Below, piece by piece: positions 10,720 to 20,338 of a DNA stretch of 64,000 nt; positions within the stretch are counted from its first letter, which is position 1, and every line of letters starts with the position of its first letter. This stretch comes from Psychrobacter faecalis (GTDB lineage Bacteria > Pseudomonadota > Gammaproteobacteria > Pseudomonadales > Moraxellaceae), in NCBI RefSeq assembly GCF_016107575.1, contig NZ_JABAST010000002.1, positions 1 to 64,000 on the forward strand. The letters run 5' to 3'. Under the pieces are notes generated by a model. That model was given only the letters and a program-made list of their open reading frames with translations, made no database searches and was not told where the DNA came from. The translations under genes were made by a program, and so were the position numbers.

Positions 10720-11049
10720 TTATTCTGCATGTTCCATACACAACGTAGCATATGGCAGCGCTTTTAAGCGTTGCGCTTCAATTTGTTTGCCGCACACTTC
10801 ACATTCACCGTAGGTACCGTTTTCAATACGGCTTAGCGCGTTTTCGACGTAGATAAGGCTTTGACGTGCTTCATCCATCAAGCTTGCGCGCATGTCGTTT
10901 TGACGGTATGAGATGGCCTGATCTTCCCAATGTTCATTGAGGTCGTCTTGCGGGTTTTGAATATGGTCTTCGATTTTATCAATGCGAGTTTCATATTCTT
11001 CCTTTAGGTTTAGCAGGTCTTGTTTGGCAGTTTCAATATCAATACTCAT
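10720..11049 (-). CDS. Short DksA/TraR-family zinc-finger protein
   Basis: Transcription factor of the DksA/TraR group, whose members bind the secondary channel of RNA polymerase. It has 109 residues against 151 for E. coli DksA. The N-terminal coiled coil (about 1-75) is followed by the zinc finger CEVCGKQIEAQRLKALPYA and then LCMEH. The finger is therefore Cys-x2-Cys-x17-Cys-x2-His, rather than four cysteines. The acidic tip residues of the coiled coil cannot be assigned confidently. The start has a strong ribosome site (GGAGGAAATTATG). It is a single gene, divergent from the pgk region. Confidence 0.85.
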   Translation of the reverse strand: MSIDIETAKQDLLNLKEEYETRIDKIEDHIQNPQDDLNEHWEDQAISYRQNDMRASLMDEARQSLIYVENALSRIENGTYGECEVCGKQIEAQRLKALPYATLCMEHAE

Positions 11050-11471
11050 AATTTCCTCCTGAGAAATTGTTTTTATTGTTAGGTTTATTATTCATTATCA
11101 TCATAGGTTTTATAATAAGCTGCTTTCTTATAATGAGCGGTGCTTATCATAAACACTCTTTTATCATAAACAGCCTGATGATGAAGTACCACCACGAAAT
11201 GTTACTGTTCTTAGTGCATATGATTACTATTGAAATTTGGCAGTTATATGAATTGATAATCTATAGCGCAAAATTTATCACAGTTCTTTATAAGAGAAGA
11301 CTAAAAACTGCTAGAATACACCGCTGAAATTCTTGCTGGGACAGTTCTATAACACCAAGTGTGAGAATGACCCATAATATACGTTTTAAGATGACTATTT
11401 CGTAAAAACGTTTTGCAGTTAGCAAAAAGCCATATTGTAGATTAACCATAGATGATGCATAGGAGCAGGTA
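11050..11471. other. Intergenic region before pgk
   Basis: AT-rich spacer of about 420 bases. An 86-codon hydrophobic frame (11067-11327) has no ribosome site or recognisable composition, and I do not call it. The direct repeat TTATCATAAACA occurs near 11144 and 11160. AGGAGC precedes the pgk start. Confidence 0.4.
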
Positions 11472-12674
11472 ATGAATTTTTTGCGTATGAGTGAGCTGAG
11501 CTTAGCGGATAAGGTGGTATTGATTCGTGAAGACTTAAATGTGCCTATCAAAGATGGCAAAGTCGCAAGCGATGCGCGCCTGCAAGCCAGTTTGCCTACC
11601 ATCAAAATGGCGTTAGAAAAAGGCGCGGCGGTGATTGTTTGCTCACACCTTGGTCGTCCGACAGAAGGCAGTCCTGAGGCCATCTATTCGCTTGCGCCAG
11701 TTGCTGATTATTTAAGCGATAAGCTAGCTGCGCCAGTCAGCTTAAATAAAGACTATCTAACGGCAGGCGTGGCAATCAAGGCAGGCGAAGTCGTGCTGTT
11801 AGAAAACGTGCGCTTTAATAACGGCGAGAAGAAAAACGACACAGCGTTGGCGCAAAAATATGCGGATTTGTGCGATGTCTTTGTCATGGACGCTTTTGGC
11901 ACGGCGCACCGCGCGCAAGCGTCAACCGAAGGCGTGACCCAAGCGATGCATCAAGCGGGCAAAGTCGCTTGCGCTGGACCTTTATTGGCCGCTGAGCTTG
12001 ATGCCTTAAGTATTGCGCTTGAAACGCCAGCCCAACCGATGCTGGCAATCGTTGGTGGCTCAAAAGTCTCGACCAAGCTTGAAGTACTGCATAGCTTAGC
12101 TGAAGTCTGCTCGCAAATTATCGTTGGCGGCGGTATTGCCAATACTTTTTTGGCAGCGCAAGGTCATAGCGTTGGAGCATCATTATATGAGGCGGAACTG
12201 GTCGATACCGCTCGTGATATTATGAATAAAACTGAGATTTTATTGCCAGAGTATGTGGTCGTGGCCGATAAAAATGAGATTGATTTTGCGGACTTTACCG
12301 GCTCATTACAGAAAGCTACCGCTACTATCAAGTCGGTCGATACCATCGGCGATAATGACATGATTTTAGACATCGCGCCAGAGAGCGCCAAGCAATTAGC
12401 GGCTGCTATTATTAAGGCAAAAACCATTTTATGGAATGGACCGGTCGGCGTATTTGAAGTCGATGCTTTTGGTCAAGGTACACAAATCGTGGCAAACGCG
12501 GTTAAAGACAGCCAAGGGTTTTCGATTGCAGGCGGCGGTGACACGTTAGCGGCAATTGATAAATATCAAGTGGCTGATGGGGTTAGCTATATGTCAACGG
12601 GCGGCGGCGCTTTTTTGGAATTTGTAGAAGGTAAAGTGTTGCCAGCAGTCGCTGCTTTACAAATCGGCGAGTAA
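11472..12674 (+). CDS. pgk: Phosphoglycerate kinase
   Basis: Cytosolic glycolytic kinase transferring phosphate from 1,3-bisphosphoglycerate to ADP. The N-terminal domain has [10 protein letters not shown] and [10 protein letters not shown], the basic substrate-binding patch. [16 protein letters not shown] and [16 protein letters not shown] follow. The hinge and nucleotide domain show [26 protein letters not shown] and the C-terminal [12 protein letters not shown]. Its 400 residues are normal. The start is supported by AGGAGCAGGTA ahead of the ATG. fba lies about 1.1 kb downstream with a lipoprotein gene between, so the two are not a simple operon. Confidence 0.97.
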   Translation: MNFLRMSELSLADKVVLIREDLNVPIKDGKVASDARLQASLPTIKMALEKGAAVIVCSHLGRPTEGSPEAIYSLAPVADYLSDKLAAPVSLNKDYLTAGVAIKAGEVVLLENVRFNNGEKKNDTALAQKYADLCDVFVMDAFGTAHRAQASTEGVTQAMHQAGKVACAGPLLAAELDALSIALETPAQPMLAIVGGSKVSTKLEVLHSLAEVCSQIIVGGGIANTFLAAQGHSVGASLYEAELVDTARDIMNKTEILLPEYVVVADKNEIDFADFTGSLQKATATIKSVDTIGDNDMILDIAPESAKQLAAAIIKAKTILWNGPVGVFEVDAFGQGTQIVANAVKDSQGFSIAGGGDTLAAIDKYQVADGVSYMSTGGGAFLEFVEGKVLPAVAALQIGE

Positions 12675-12886
12675 TCGTTCTATCGTCATTTATCAATTAA
12701 GTAACATTAGACGTACAACTTATTATGAGCATCTGGGGTAGGCTATAAAAATAATAAAGTGACCACCGTGTTTGATTTTATTGTTGTTTGGCCTGTCTGT
12801 ATGAGAGCTGCAGGATAAAGGTGAGCGTGAAAGGTCACAGCTTATTATTAAGTAGTAATTATTTGTTTCCATACTGAAAATTATGA

Positions 12887-12915
12887 TTGCATGCCCAATT
12901 TGTACTCTATAAAAT
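12887..12915 (+). promoter_or_regulatory. Sigma-70-type promoter for the lipoprotein gene
   Basis: TTGCAT (12887-12892) and TAAAAT (12910-12915) are separated by 17 bases and lie 47 bases before the start codon. Confidence 0.55.
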
Positions 12916-12961
12916 AGCGAAAATCATGTATTTGGCATGCTTTATTTACGAGAGGTTTATT

Positions 12962-13348
12962 ATGTTAAAACGTCATTTGTTACTTGCTAGTGTCCTTGCT
13001 GGTACCTTTGCAATTACTGCATGTAGCCAAGAAACACAAGATAAAACGGAAGCTGCTGCTGAGTCTGCGGGTGATGATGCTGCTGCTAACACAGAAGTTG
13101 CTACTGCTGAAACCGAAGCCGCTGCTGCTGACGCTGAAGTTGCTGCCCAAAACGCCGGCGCAGAAGTTGCCGAAGGCGCTGAAACAGCTGGTGCTGCTGC
13201 GACTGACGCGATAGAAAATACTGGTGAAGCAGTTGTAGTTGGCGCAAATGAAGCCGTTTCCGCTACTGCTGGCGTGGTTGCTGATGGTGCCTCTGCTGTT
13301 GAAGAGAAAGCCAGTGAAAACGCAGTAGAAGCAGAACAACAGTACTAA
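12962..13348 (+). CDS. Small Ala/Glu-rich lipoprotein
   Basis: Envelope lipoprotein of 128 residues with no recognised enzymatic domain. The signal sequence runs MLKRHLLLASVLAGTFAITAC, so Cys21 is the lipidation site. The mature part is almost entirely Ala, Glu, Val, Thr and Asp, in a loose repeat built from AAAE/AEVA units. It is predicted to be acidic and helical, resembling small alanine-rich outer-membrane lipoproteins. I chose the ATG at 12962 over the longer frame from 12887 because it has GAGAGG upstream, gives a clean lipobox and lies downstream of the promoter. Function is unknown. Confidence 0.8.
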   Translation: MLKRHLLLASVLAGTFAITACSQETQDKTEAAAESAGDDAAANTEVATAETEAAAADAEVAAQNAGAEVAEGAETAGAAATDAIENTGEAVVVGANEAVSATAGVVADGASAVEEKASENAVEAEQQY

Positions 13349-13452
13349 TTGATTGCTAATCAGTTATGATTCATTCAAGTTATTTGATTTTAATAATCGA
13401 CTTGCATGCATAGCGCTATAATCAATAGCGGTCTTATAAGCCTCGAAATACT

Positions 13453-13482
13453 AAAAAGCTTTGGTGATGACCAAGGCTTTTT
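13453..13482 (+). terminator. Rho-independent terminator after the lipoprotein gene
   Basis: AAAAAGCTTTGGT and ACCAAGGCTTTTT pair around GATG with one wobble. T and A tracts on both sides mean it could work in both directions. Confidence 0.8.
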
Positions 13483-13654
13483 GCGTTTTATGCATTGCTA
13501 AAAGTAAAGTATGCAATAGCATCATTCATCAATTAAACCAAAGCTGTAACCTCAATACAATCGGTATGCTCAATAAAACCGCAAGCTTAATCGAGCTTAA
13601 TAATGTGAGCCTAATAAATAGTCGCTCAACCGCTACGAAGCGTGGGCAAAATTT

Positions 13655-13662
13655 GCTATAAT
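13655..13662 (+). promoter_or_regulatory. fba: Extended -10 promoter candidate upstream of fba
   Basis: TGCTATAAT is an extended -10 element, but the -35 region is weak. It would leave an untranslated leader of about 150 bases before fba, in which I see no convincing small gene. Confidence 0.4.
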
Positions 13663-13815
13663 CTGCGCGTGATAATTGCTAGTAAAAATCCTGCATTTTC
13701 CCAACTGTTCTATAGTGCTGCTTGTCGATTTACCTACCTTGCAGCGAGGATGGAACACTTGTAATCACCAAATCGTTATAAGTATTTATTTTAAAATCTA
13801 ATCAGAGAGCGTTTT

Positions 13816-14853
13816 ATGGCCTTAATATCTTTACGTCAACTTTTGGATCATGCCGCTGAGCACAGCTATGGTGTCCCTGCCTTTAACGTCAATAACTTAG
13901 AGCAGATGCGTGCCATTATGATGGCGGCCGACGCTTGTGATTCACCTGTTATCGTGCAAGCCAGTGCGGGTGCGCGTAGTTATGCAGGGTCAGCATTTTT
14001 ACGTCATCTGATTATTGCTGCGATTGAAGAATGGCCGCATATTCCGGTGGTGATGCATCAAGATCATGGTATGTCACCTGCGATTTGCCAGCGCTCAATT
14101 CAGCTTGGTTTTTCATCGGTGATGATGGACGGCTCGCTCGGTGAAGACGGAAAAACGCCAATGGATTATGATTATAATGCCAGCGTGACCCGCGAAGTGG
14201 TGAAAATGGCCCACGCGTGCGGCGTGTCTGTCGAAGGTGAAATCGGTTGCTTAGGTAGTCTTGAGACTGGCATGGCAGGCGAAGAAGACGGCTCAGGCGC
14301 AGAAGGCGTATTGGATCACGAGCAACTATTGACCAGTGCTGATGAAGCCGAGCAGTTTGTTAAAGATACTAATGTCGATGCATTAGCCATTGCCATTGGT
14401 ACCAGTCATGGCGCGTATAAATTTACCCGCCCACCGACAGGCGATATCTTATCGATTGAGCGCGTCAAAGAGATTCATGCGCGTATCCCGCATACCCATT
14501 TGGTGATGCATGGTTCGTCGTCAGTACCGCAAGAATGGCTAAAAGTCATCAATGAAAATGGCGGCGATATCGGGGAAACCTATGGTGTACCGGTTGAACA
14601 AATCGTTGAAGCGATTAAGCACGGCGTCCGCAAAGTCAATATCGATACCGATTTACGTTTGGCATCAACGGGCGCTATCCGTAAATTCTTGGCAGAAAAT
14701 CCAAGCGAATTTGATCCACGTAAATATTTCAAAGCCTCTATGGTTGCGATGTCAGATATCTGTACCAATCGTTTTGAAGCCTTTGGCTCAGCGGGTCAGG
14801 CGCATAAAATTCGTCCTATCAGCCTTGAAGGTATGGTCGATTTTTATAAATAA
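13816..14853 (+). CDS. fba: Class II fructose-1,6-bisphosphate aldolase
   Basis: Zinc-dependent aldolase cleaving or forming fructose-1,6-bisphosphate. The N-terminus [14 protein letters not shown] and [13 protein letters not shown] are those of the 345-residue Calvin-type class IIB enzymes. Zinc ligands are in VMHQDHGMS and [11 protein letters not shown], and later HGAYKF and [11 protein letters not shown]. The acidic loop [10 protein letters not shown] and the phosphate-binding [11 protein letters not shown] are present. The length matches the family exactly. It is followed at about 100 bases by ruvAB on the same strand, with no strong terminator between them. Confidence 0.96.
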   Translation: MALISLRQLLDHAAEHSYGVPAFNVNNLEQMRAIMMAADACDSPVIVQASAGARSYAGSAFLRHLIIAAIEEWPHIPVVMHQDHGMSPAICQRSIQLGFSSVMMDGSLGEDGKTPMDYDYNASVTREVVKMAHACGVSVEGEIGCLGSLETGMAGEEDGSGAEGVLDHEQLLTSADEAEQFVKDTNVDALAIAIGTSHGAYKFTRPPTGDILSIERVKEIHARIPHTHLVMHGSSSVPQEWLKVINENGGDIGETYGVPVEQIVEAIKHGVRKVNIDTDLRLASTGAIRKFLAENPSEFDPRKYFKASMVAMSDICTNRFEAFGSAGQAHKIRPISLEGMVDFYK

Positions 14854-14957
14854 GCGTGGTTAGCAAAGCATGCTCATTGAGCCATAACAGCCGCTTATTT
14901 TTAGCGCAAATGCTATAAGCAGTTTTTATATTAAATCTTATAAAAGGTGGTGGATTA

Positions 14958-15578
14958 ATGATTGGATTGATTACGGGGCAGGTGCAATATTTGATGGCGC
15001 CGACTGCCTGTGTCATGACTGCCTCTGGCGTAGGCTACGATATAGAGCTGCCGCTGCCGTCATTTTGCCAGTTGCGTCTTAATGAGCAGGCGAGCATTTG
15101 GACGCATTTTCACGTGCGTGAAGATGCGCAGCTGCTTTTTGGTTTTATCGATCGTAAAGAGCGCGATGTTTTTCGCCAATTGATTAAAATCAATGGCGTT
15201 GGGGCAAAAATGGCACTGGCAATGCTGTCTGCGATGTCAGCGGCTGAGCTAAAAATGCATGTCGAGCAAGAGTCAGAGACGGCATTAACGCGTATTCCCG
15301 GTATCGGTAAAAAGACCGCACAGCGTTTGTTGATTGAGTTAAAAGATAAGCTGAAAAATATCGAGGTTGATAATAGTAGTTTAGAATTTGCGCTTCAGCC
15401 TGCGCCTATGTCTGTTGAAGGCAGTATCATCGCTGAGGTCGAGGGCGCGTTGATTAGCTTGGGTTATAAAGAACGAGAAGCGCAGCAAGCTATTAAAGCG
15501 GCGAAAAGTAATGGTGATACCTTTGCCGATACGCAAAGCTTGTTAAAAGCCACTCTGCAACAGCTCTCTGGCTTTTAA
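14958..15578 (+). CDS. ruvA: Holliday junction branch migration protein RuvA
   Basis: DNA-binding subunit of the RuvAB branch-migration complex. Domain I (1-63) begins MIGLITGQVQYL and contains IWTHFHVREDAQLLFGF. Domain II has the two helix-hairpin-helix motifs, INGVGAKMALAMLSAM and IPGIGKKTAQRLLIELKDK. The C-terminal domain III (about 155-206), which contacts RuvB, ends with SLGYKEREAQQAIK. Its 206 residues are typical. The start is supported by GGTGGTGG upstream. ruvB follows after about 180 bases. ruvC is not in the window. Confidence 0.97.
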   Translation: MIGLITGQVQYLMAPTACVMTASGVGYDIELPLPSFCQLRLNEQASIWTHFHVREDAQLLFGFIDRKERDVFRQLIKINGVGAKMALAMLSAMSAAELKMHVEQESETALTRIPGIGKKTAQRLLIELKDKLKNIEVDNSSLEFALQPAPMSVEGSIIAEVEGALISLGYKEREAQQAIKAAKSNGDTFADTQSLLKATLQQLSGF

Positions 15579-15760
15579 TTATTTAAACTATAAGTAATTA
15601 TGTTAAATTTTAAACAGATAAGCGACATTGATTGTCGCTTATTTTCGTTTTAGGCTGTGTTTTATTGACTACCTGCTTTATGATGTTTTGCATGACTTAT
15701 GCGCAGCGTTTGGTTATGCTGTTTATGATTTAGTCTTTTAAAAATAATGATTTTAATAAA

Positions 15761-16756
15761 ATGATAAAACCTATGATGCAAGATCGTTTGATTAATCCGT
15801 TAGAAGGGGCAGGTGATGCGCCTGACTCTAATATTCGACCGGCATTATTGGCTGAATATATCGGTCAGCCGGTGGTGCGTGAACAGATGGAAGTGTTTAT
15901 TGGCGCGGCACGTGGTCGCGACGAGGCATTAGATCATACTTTGATTTTTGGTCCGCCGGGGCTTGGTAAAACCACACTTGCTAATATTATTGCCCGTGAA
16001 ATGGGTGGCAATCTGCGTTCTACCTCAGGGCCTGTACTTGAGCGTGCTGGTGATTTGGCCGCCATGCTGACCAATTTAGAAGCGGGCGATGTGCTCTTTA
16101 TCGATGAGATTCATCGTCTAAGTCCGGTCATTGAAGAAATTCTTTATCCAGCAATGGAAGATTTTCAGCTTGATATTATGATTGGCGAAGGTCCAGCGGC
16201 ACGTTCTATCAAGCTTGATTTACCGCCGTTTACTTTGGTGGCAGCAACCACACGCGCAGGGCTGCTGACTTCGCCATTGCGAGATCGTTTTGGCATCGTG
16301 CAGCGCTTAGAGTTTTATAATATCGCTGATCTGACAACGATTGTTAGCCGTGCGGCGCGTTTGATGCGGGTACCGATGAGCGAAGATGGCGCAGTAGAGA
16401 TTGCGCGCCGTTCGCGCGGAACGCCAAGGATTGCCAATCGGCTATTACGCCGTGTGCGTGATTATGCGCAAGTCAGAGGAGATGGCAGTATCAATGGCGC
16501 GATAGCGGGTAGTGCGCTTGATATGCTCGCCGTAGATAGGCGTGGTCTTGATCATTTGGACAGACGCTATATAGAGATATTACACGAGCGTTTTGATGGG
16601 GGGCCAGCTGGCGTTGAAGCGATAGCAGCAGCGATGGCCGAAGATCGCGGTACGCTTGAGGATGTGATTGAACCATATTTAATACAACAAGGTTATGTGC
16701 TGCGTACGGCGCGTGGTCGGGTATTGACGCAGATGGCGATTGACCAGATGTTGTAG
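15761..16756 (+). CDS. ruvB: Holliday junction ATPase RuvB
   Basis: Hexameric AAA+ motor that drives branch migration with RuvA. Walker A is GPPGLGKTT, Walker B is LFIDEIHRL, sensor 1 is AATTRAG and the arginine finger region is LRDRFG. The C-terminal winged helix includes [20 protein letters not shown]. Its 331 residues are standard. Two starts are possible, at 15761 and at 15773 (MQDRLIN). Neither has a strong ribosome site, so I kept the longer one. Confidence 0.97.
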   Translation: MIKPMMQDRLINPLEGAGDAPDSNIRPALLAEYIGQPVVREQMEVFIGAARGRDEALDHTLIFGPPGLGKTTLANIIAREMGGNLRSTSGPVLERAGDLAAMLTNLEAGDVLFIDEIHRLSPVIEEILYPAMEDFQLDIMIGEGPAARSIKLDLPPFTLVAATTRAGLLTSPLRDRFGIVQRLEFYNIADLTTIVSRAARLMRVPMSEDGAVEIARRSRGTPRIANRLLRRVRDYAQVRGDGSINGAIAGSALDMLAVDRRGLDHLDRRYIEILHERFDGGPAGVEAIAAAMAEDRGTLEDVIEPYLIQQGYVLRTARGRVLTQMAIDQML

Positions 16757-16901
16757 GATAGTCAGTTCGAAACGCACGAAGCGTGTCTTTAATAGCGTGG
16801 TGCGGGTACCAATTGTCCTCGCTTGCTTTGTGCTGTGCACGCTAGAGGCTTCAAAAAATTGATACCTGCAGTCACGTATTTACTTCAAAATAATTAAAAC
16901 C

Positions 16902-16951
16902 AAAAATGCGTTTGCGTCTAATCTTTTAATTAAACGCAAACGCATTTTTTT
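16902..16951. terminator. Bidirectional terminator between ruvB and the convergent flavoprotein gene
   Basis: AAAAATGCGTTTGCGT pairs with ACGCAAACGCATTTTT across a 16-base loop. A run of T on one strand and A on the other serves both convergent genes. Confidence 0.85.
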
Positions 16952-16972
16952 GCTTTGATTTTATTAAAATTA

Positions 16973-18409
16973 TTAAATAGTCGGTAAAGTCTCAGGCCAT
17001 ATTTTCCCAGGGTTCAGGATGTTTTTAGGATCAAGCGCCGACTTAATCGCTTGCATCAGCACTAGGGCATTACCATGCTCTTGCTGCATATATTTTTGTT
17101 TGCCTTGCCCAATACCGTGCTCGCCGGTACAGGTGCCATCCATCTCAATCGCACGCGAGGCAAGGCGGCTGATAATACCGTCAGCGGTAGCGACTTCTTC
17201 AGGGTTGTTGGTATCGACCAATAATAAAACATGAAAATTACCATCGCCGACGTGACCGACGATAGGTCCAATCATACCCGATGCTTCGATGTCTTTTGCC
17301 GTAGCGCTGACGCATTCTGCCAAGCGTGAAATGGGCACGCAGGCATCAGTCGATAAGGCGCTGGCTTCAGGTCGTAAGGCAGAGCTGGCATGATAGGCGT
17401 TATGGCGCGCTTGCCACAGACGTTTACGCTCGGCTTCGTTGGTATCCCAAGCAAAATCTGTACCGCCGAACTCTTCGATGATATCGGTAAAGATTTGCGC
17501 TTGCTCGGCGACGCTGGCTTCTGTGCCATGGAATTCTACAAATAGCGTAGGCGTTTCTGTTAAATTCAAATTGGCATATTGGTTACAAGCTTTGATTTGC
17601 ATCGCATCGAGCAGCTCGATACGGGCAATTGGCAAGCACATTTGAATCGTCAACATCACCGCCTGACAGGCATCCTCAATCGTTGGGAAATGACAAATAC
17701 CACTACCAATACACTCACTAATACCAAATAGTTTAAGCGTAATCTCGGTTACAATGCCAAGTGTCCCCTCAGAGCCTATCATTAAGCGCGTCAAGTCATA
17801 ACCAGCGGCCGACTTTTTGGCGCGAGTACCAGTGCGCACAATGTCTCCACTGGCGGTCACCACTTCAAGGGCGAGTACCACATCTTTCATGGTGCCATAG
17901 CGGACGGCATTGGTGCCTGAAGCACGGGTCGCGACCATACCGCCGATACTGGCATTGGCACCGGGGTCTATTGGAAAAAATAGTCCAGTATCACGTAAAT
18001 AATGATTGAGCTGCTCGCGCGTGACCCCAGGTTGTACGGTAACGGTCAGGTCTTCATTATTAACCTGTAATATCGCATCCATGCCATGCATATCAATACA
18101 TAGCCCGCCATAGGGCGCATTTAATTGACCTTCTAAGGATGAGCCAATACCAAAGGCGATGACTGGCATCTGATGCTGATTGCAAATCTCAACCGCAGCA
18201 GCAACCTCGTGTTTATCCTGCACGGTCAATACCGCGTCGGGTGGCTGGTTAGTAAGCCAGGTCATGGTATGACCATGCTGTTCACGTACAGTGGTATTGG
18301 TGCTAAGTTGTTTGCCAAAGCGTGTTTGCAAAGCGGCAATAGCGTCACTATGGTCTGATTTAATTAAATCATGAGATTTGGAAGGCGATATAGATGATAT
18401 GGTCGACAT
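16973..18409 (-). CDS. FAD-binding D-lactate dehydrogenase / GlcD-like oxidase
   Basis: Flavoprotein of the D-lactate dehydrogenase (cytochrome)/GlcD family, which oxidises D-2-hydroxy acids and passes electrons to the respiratory chain. The FAD_binding_4 domain (about 50-230) has AFGIGSSLEGQ and GANASIGGMVATRASGTNAV. The C-terminal domain ends with GHVGDGNFHVLLL, GTCTGEHGIGQGKQ and DPKNILNPGKI, the signatures of the group. I prefer the start at 18409 over 18424 because GGAG lies nine bases before it. The substrate could be D-lactate or another 2-hydroxy acid. No lactate permease or regulator is adjacent. Confidence 0.87.
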   Translation of the reverse strand: MSTISSISPSKSHDLIKSDHSDAIAALQTRFGKQLSTNTTVREQHGHTMTWLTNQPPDAVLTVQDKHEVAAAVEICNQHQMPVIAFGIGSSLEGQLNAPYGGLCIDMHGMDAILQVNNEDLTVTVQPGVTREQLNHYLRDTGLFFPIDPGANASIGGMVATRASGTNAVRYGTMKDVVLALEVVTASGDIVRTGTRAKKSAAGYDLTRLMIGSEGTLGIVTEITLKLFGISECIGSGICHFPTIEDACQAVMLTIQMCLPIARIELLDAMQIKACNQYANLNLTETPTLFVEFHGTEASVAEQAQIFTDIIEEFGGTDFAWDTNEAERKRLWQARHNAYHASSALRPEASALSTDACVPISRLAECVSATAKDIEASGMIGPIVGHVGDGNFHVLLLVDTNNPEEVATADGIISRLASRAIEMDGTCTGEHGIGQGKQKYMQQEHGNALVLMQAIKSALDPKNILNPGKIWPETLPTI

Positions 18410-18475
18410 AGGTAAATTCTCCATATAAGACGTATATTTACTGGGTAAACGACATGCTAAATAAGATAAAAAGTT

Positions 18476-18530
18476 AAGCTCTAATGCATTTTAATTGCCC
18501 TTTAACGACAATTAAAATGCATTAGAGCTT
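18476..18530. repeat. Perfect 22-bp inverted repeat
   Basis: Arms 18476-18497 and 18509-18530 are exact reverse complements (core CTAATGCATTTTAATTG) around an 11-base loop. It lies between the end of ubiB and the start of the flavoprotein gene. On the minus strand a T tract follows only after a few bases (AACTTTTT), so it may be the ubiB terminator or a mobile repeat. Confidence 0.6.
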
Positions 18531-18589
18531 ATTCAAGTGCGATTTTTTGATAATGATTAACGGATATTTTTTCGTTAAAAATTAATAGT

Positions 18590-20248
18590 CTAAGCTAAAA
18601 CCCGCCAAATAACGACGATAATGGCTAATAGATAAAAGATAGGCGCAAACCAACCAACTTGGGTGGCAATAGCAATAAACACCGCAAAACCCGATAGCGC
18701 TAACCAATCTCGGCGTCGATCATTGAGCATGTCGGCGCGAATTTTCTGGATCTCGCGCAGTTGACTGTCTTGGCGCGAACCTTGTGAGGCAAGGCTTTGT
18801 AAACCCTGATCTAGCAGTTTAGGAATATCCGTCGTTGATAATAAAATCTCTGGCAACTGCTGCCGGAAGTGTTGCAAATTACGCATCGGGTCTAGCTGCT
18901 CTTTAATCCAGCCGCTTAAAATGGGCTTCGCAAGTGACCAAATATCCAGCTCAGGATATAAATCGCGACCAAGGCCCTCAACATGCACCAAGGTTTTCAG
19001 CAGCAGCATCAATTGCGGCGGGATACTCATATGATGGCGACGGGCGATATCTAAAATTTGCATCAAGACACCAGCAAAGTCGATATCATTAATGGATTTT
19101 TGCAGCATCGGACCGACAGTGCGTTTCATATCGCGCATGAGTGCATGCTTATCGGTATTGGGCGGTATCCACCCAGCACGGCTGACGATATCAACCATCG
19201 CCGTAAAGTTATTATTCATCACCGCCAACAGCATGCGCGCGACGATAAGCTGATCGTCTTTTGATAGCGTACCCATAATGGCACAATCAAGCCCGATATA
19301 GCGTGGCTCATGCCCTAAGTCAACTGCTGTCATATCTGCCGCGAGCATTTTAACCGGCGGCGTTTCTACAAAGACATTACCCGGATGCATATCGGCATGA
19401 AAAAAGTTATCGCGAAATACTTGGGTGAAAAATATCGTTAAGCCTTTTTCTGCTAGTGTCGCACGGTCATAACCAAGCTTATCAAACACCTCAACTTGCG
19501 AGATAGGAACGCCTTGGATACGTTCCATAATCATGACATTTTTAGCAGCGTCATAAACTTCAGGCACATACATCAGTGCTGAACCTAAAAAGTTGTTGCG
19601 CATATGGGTGGTATTGTCCGCTTCCAAGGTTAAATCCAATTCATTAAGCATCACTTGGCGATAATCTTCGACAATATCAACAATGTGAATCGCGCGCGCC
19701 GCTTCGATACGCGCTGATGCCCAATTAGCAAGCTCACGCAGTAGCTCAAAGTCTGCCACGATAGTGGTGCGAATATCAGGGCGAACGACCTTAACCACTA
19801 CCTCACGGCCATCGTGCAAAGCGGCCGTATGTACTTGAGCGATAGAGGCTGCTGCTAATGGTTTAACATCAAAGCGTGCAAATAGCGTAGCGATAGATTG
19901 ACCCAAACCATGTTTTGGGTCTTGGATTTGGGCAATGGCAACATCAGAGTCAAAAGGCTTGACCTTGTCTTGTAGCTGCACCAATTGCTCGATAATCTCA
20001 GGCGGCACCAAATCGCGGCGCGTCGAGAGCAATTGACCCAGTTTTAAAAATAACGTACCCATATCTTCAAGCGCATACTTAATCGCATTGGGCTGATGTT
20101 TTTTACCCCAAGCCGCCGGATGTAAACGGATTAAACGCGCTAACGGTTGCAGCTGCGGCGCTTCTTCGACAGACAGATGGGTATCAATGCGATAAGCGGC
20201 GGCAATACGCCAAAGTTCAAGCAAGCGGGCGCGATGGGATAGTAGCAT
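18590..20248 (-). CDS. ubiB: UbiB kinase-like ubiquinone biosynthesis protein
   Basis: Atypical ABC1/ADCK-family ATPase needed for ubiquinone synthesis and bound to the inner membrane. Visible are the KxGQ motif (FLKLGQLLSTR), the Ala-rich loop AAASIAQVH, the kinase lysine region VVVKVVRP, and the catalytic segment FFHADMHPGNVFV. The C-terminus holds hydrophobic segments (about 510-550) forming the membrane hairpin. Its 552 residues are typical. The segment between HPGNVFV and the metal-binding GLDCAIMG carries about 28 residues, more than in E. coli. It is the third gene of a ubiE-ubiJ-ubiB set on one strand. Confidence 0.95.
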   Translation of the reverse strand: MLLSHRARLLELWRIAAAYRIDTHLSVEEAPQLQPLARLIRLHPAAWGKKHQPNAIKYALEDMGTLFLKLGQLLSTRRDLVPPEIIEQLVQLQDKVKPFDSDVAIAQIQDPKHGLGQSIATLFARFDVKPLAAASIAQVHTAALHDGREVVVKVVRPDIRTTIVADFELLRELANWASARIEAARAIHIVDIVEDYRQVMLNELDLTLEADNTTHMRNNFLGSALMYVPEVYDAAKNVMIMERIQGVPISQVEVFDKLGYDRATLAEKGLTIFFTQVFRDNFFHADMHPGNVFVETPPVKMLAADMTAVDLGHEPRYIGLDCAIMGTLSKDDQLIVARMLLAVMNNNFTAMVDIVSRAGWIPPNTDKHALMRDMKRTVGPMLQKSINDIDFAGVLMQILDIARRHHMSIPPQLMLLLKTLVHVEGLGRDLYPELDIWSLAKPILSGWIKEQLDPMRNLQHFRQQLPEILLSTTDIPKLLDQGLQSLASQGSRQDSQLREIQKIRADMLNDRRRDWLALSGFAVFIAIATQVGWFAPIFYLLAIIVVIWRVLA

Positions 20249-20283
20249 GAGATAGGGTTACTCTAAAAAGTCGAAAATAGGGC

Positions 20284-20330
20284 AGAGTCTATGCCTATGT
20301 GTGATGAACGTTTAGACAGTCATAGACTCT
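20284..20330. repeat. Inverted repeat between ubiJ and ubiB
   Basis: AGAGTCTATG (20284-20293) and CATAGACTCT (20321-20330) are perfect complements around a 27-base loop. No T tract follows, so it may be an mRNA structure rather than a terminator. Confidence 0.4.
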
Positions 20331-20338
20331 ATTTATTA

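Noticed and set aside
11067-11327. 86-codon hydrophobic plus-strand frame before pgk
   Set aside because: AT-rich composition explains the hydrophobicity. No ribosome site or family match is seen.
14552-14863. 103-codon frame overlapping the 3' part of fba
   Set aside because: It lies in another frame of a clear aldolase gene, with no independent support.
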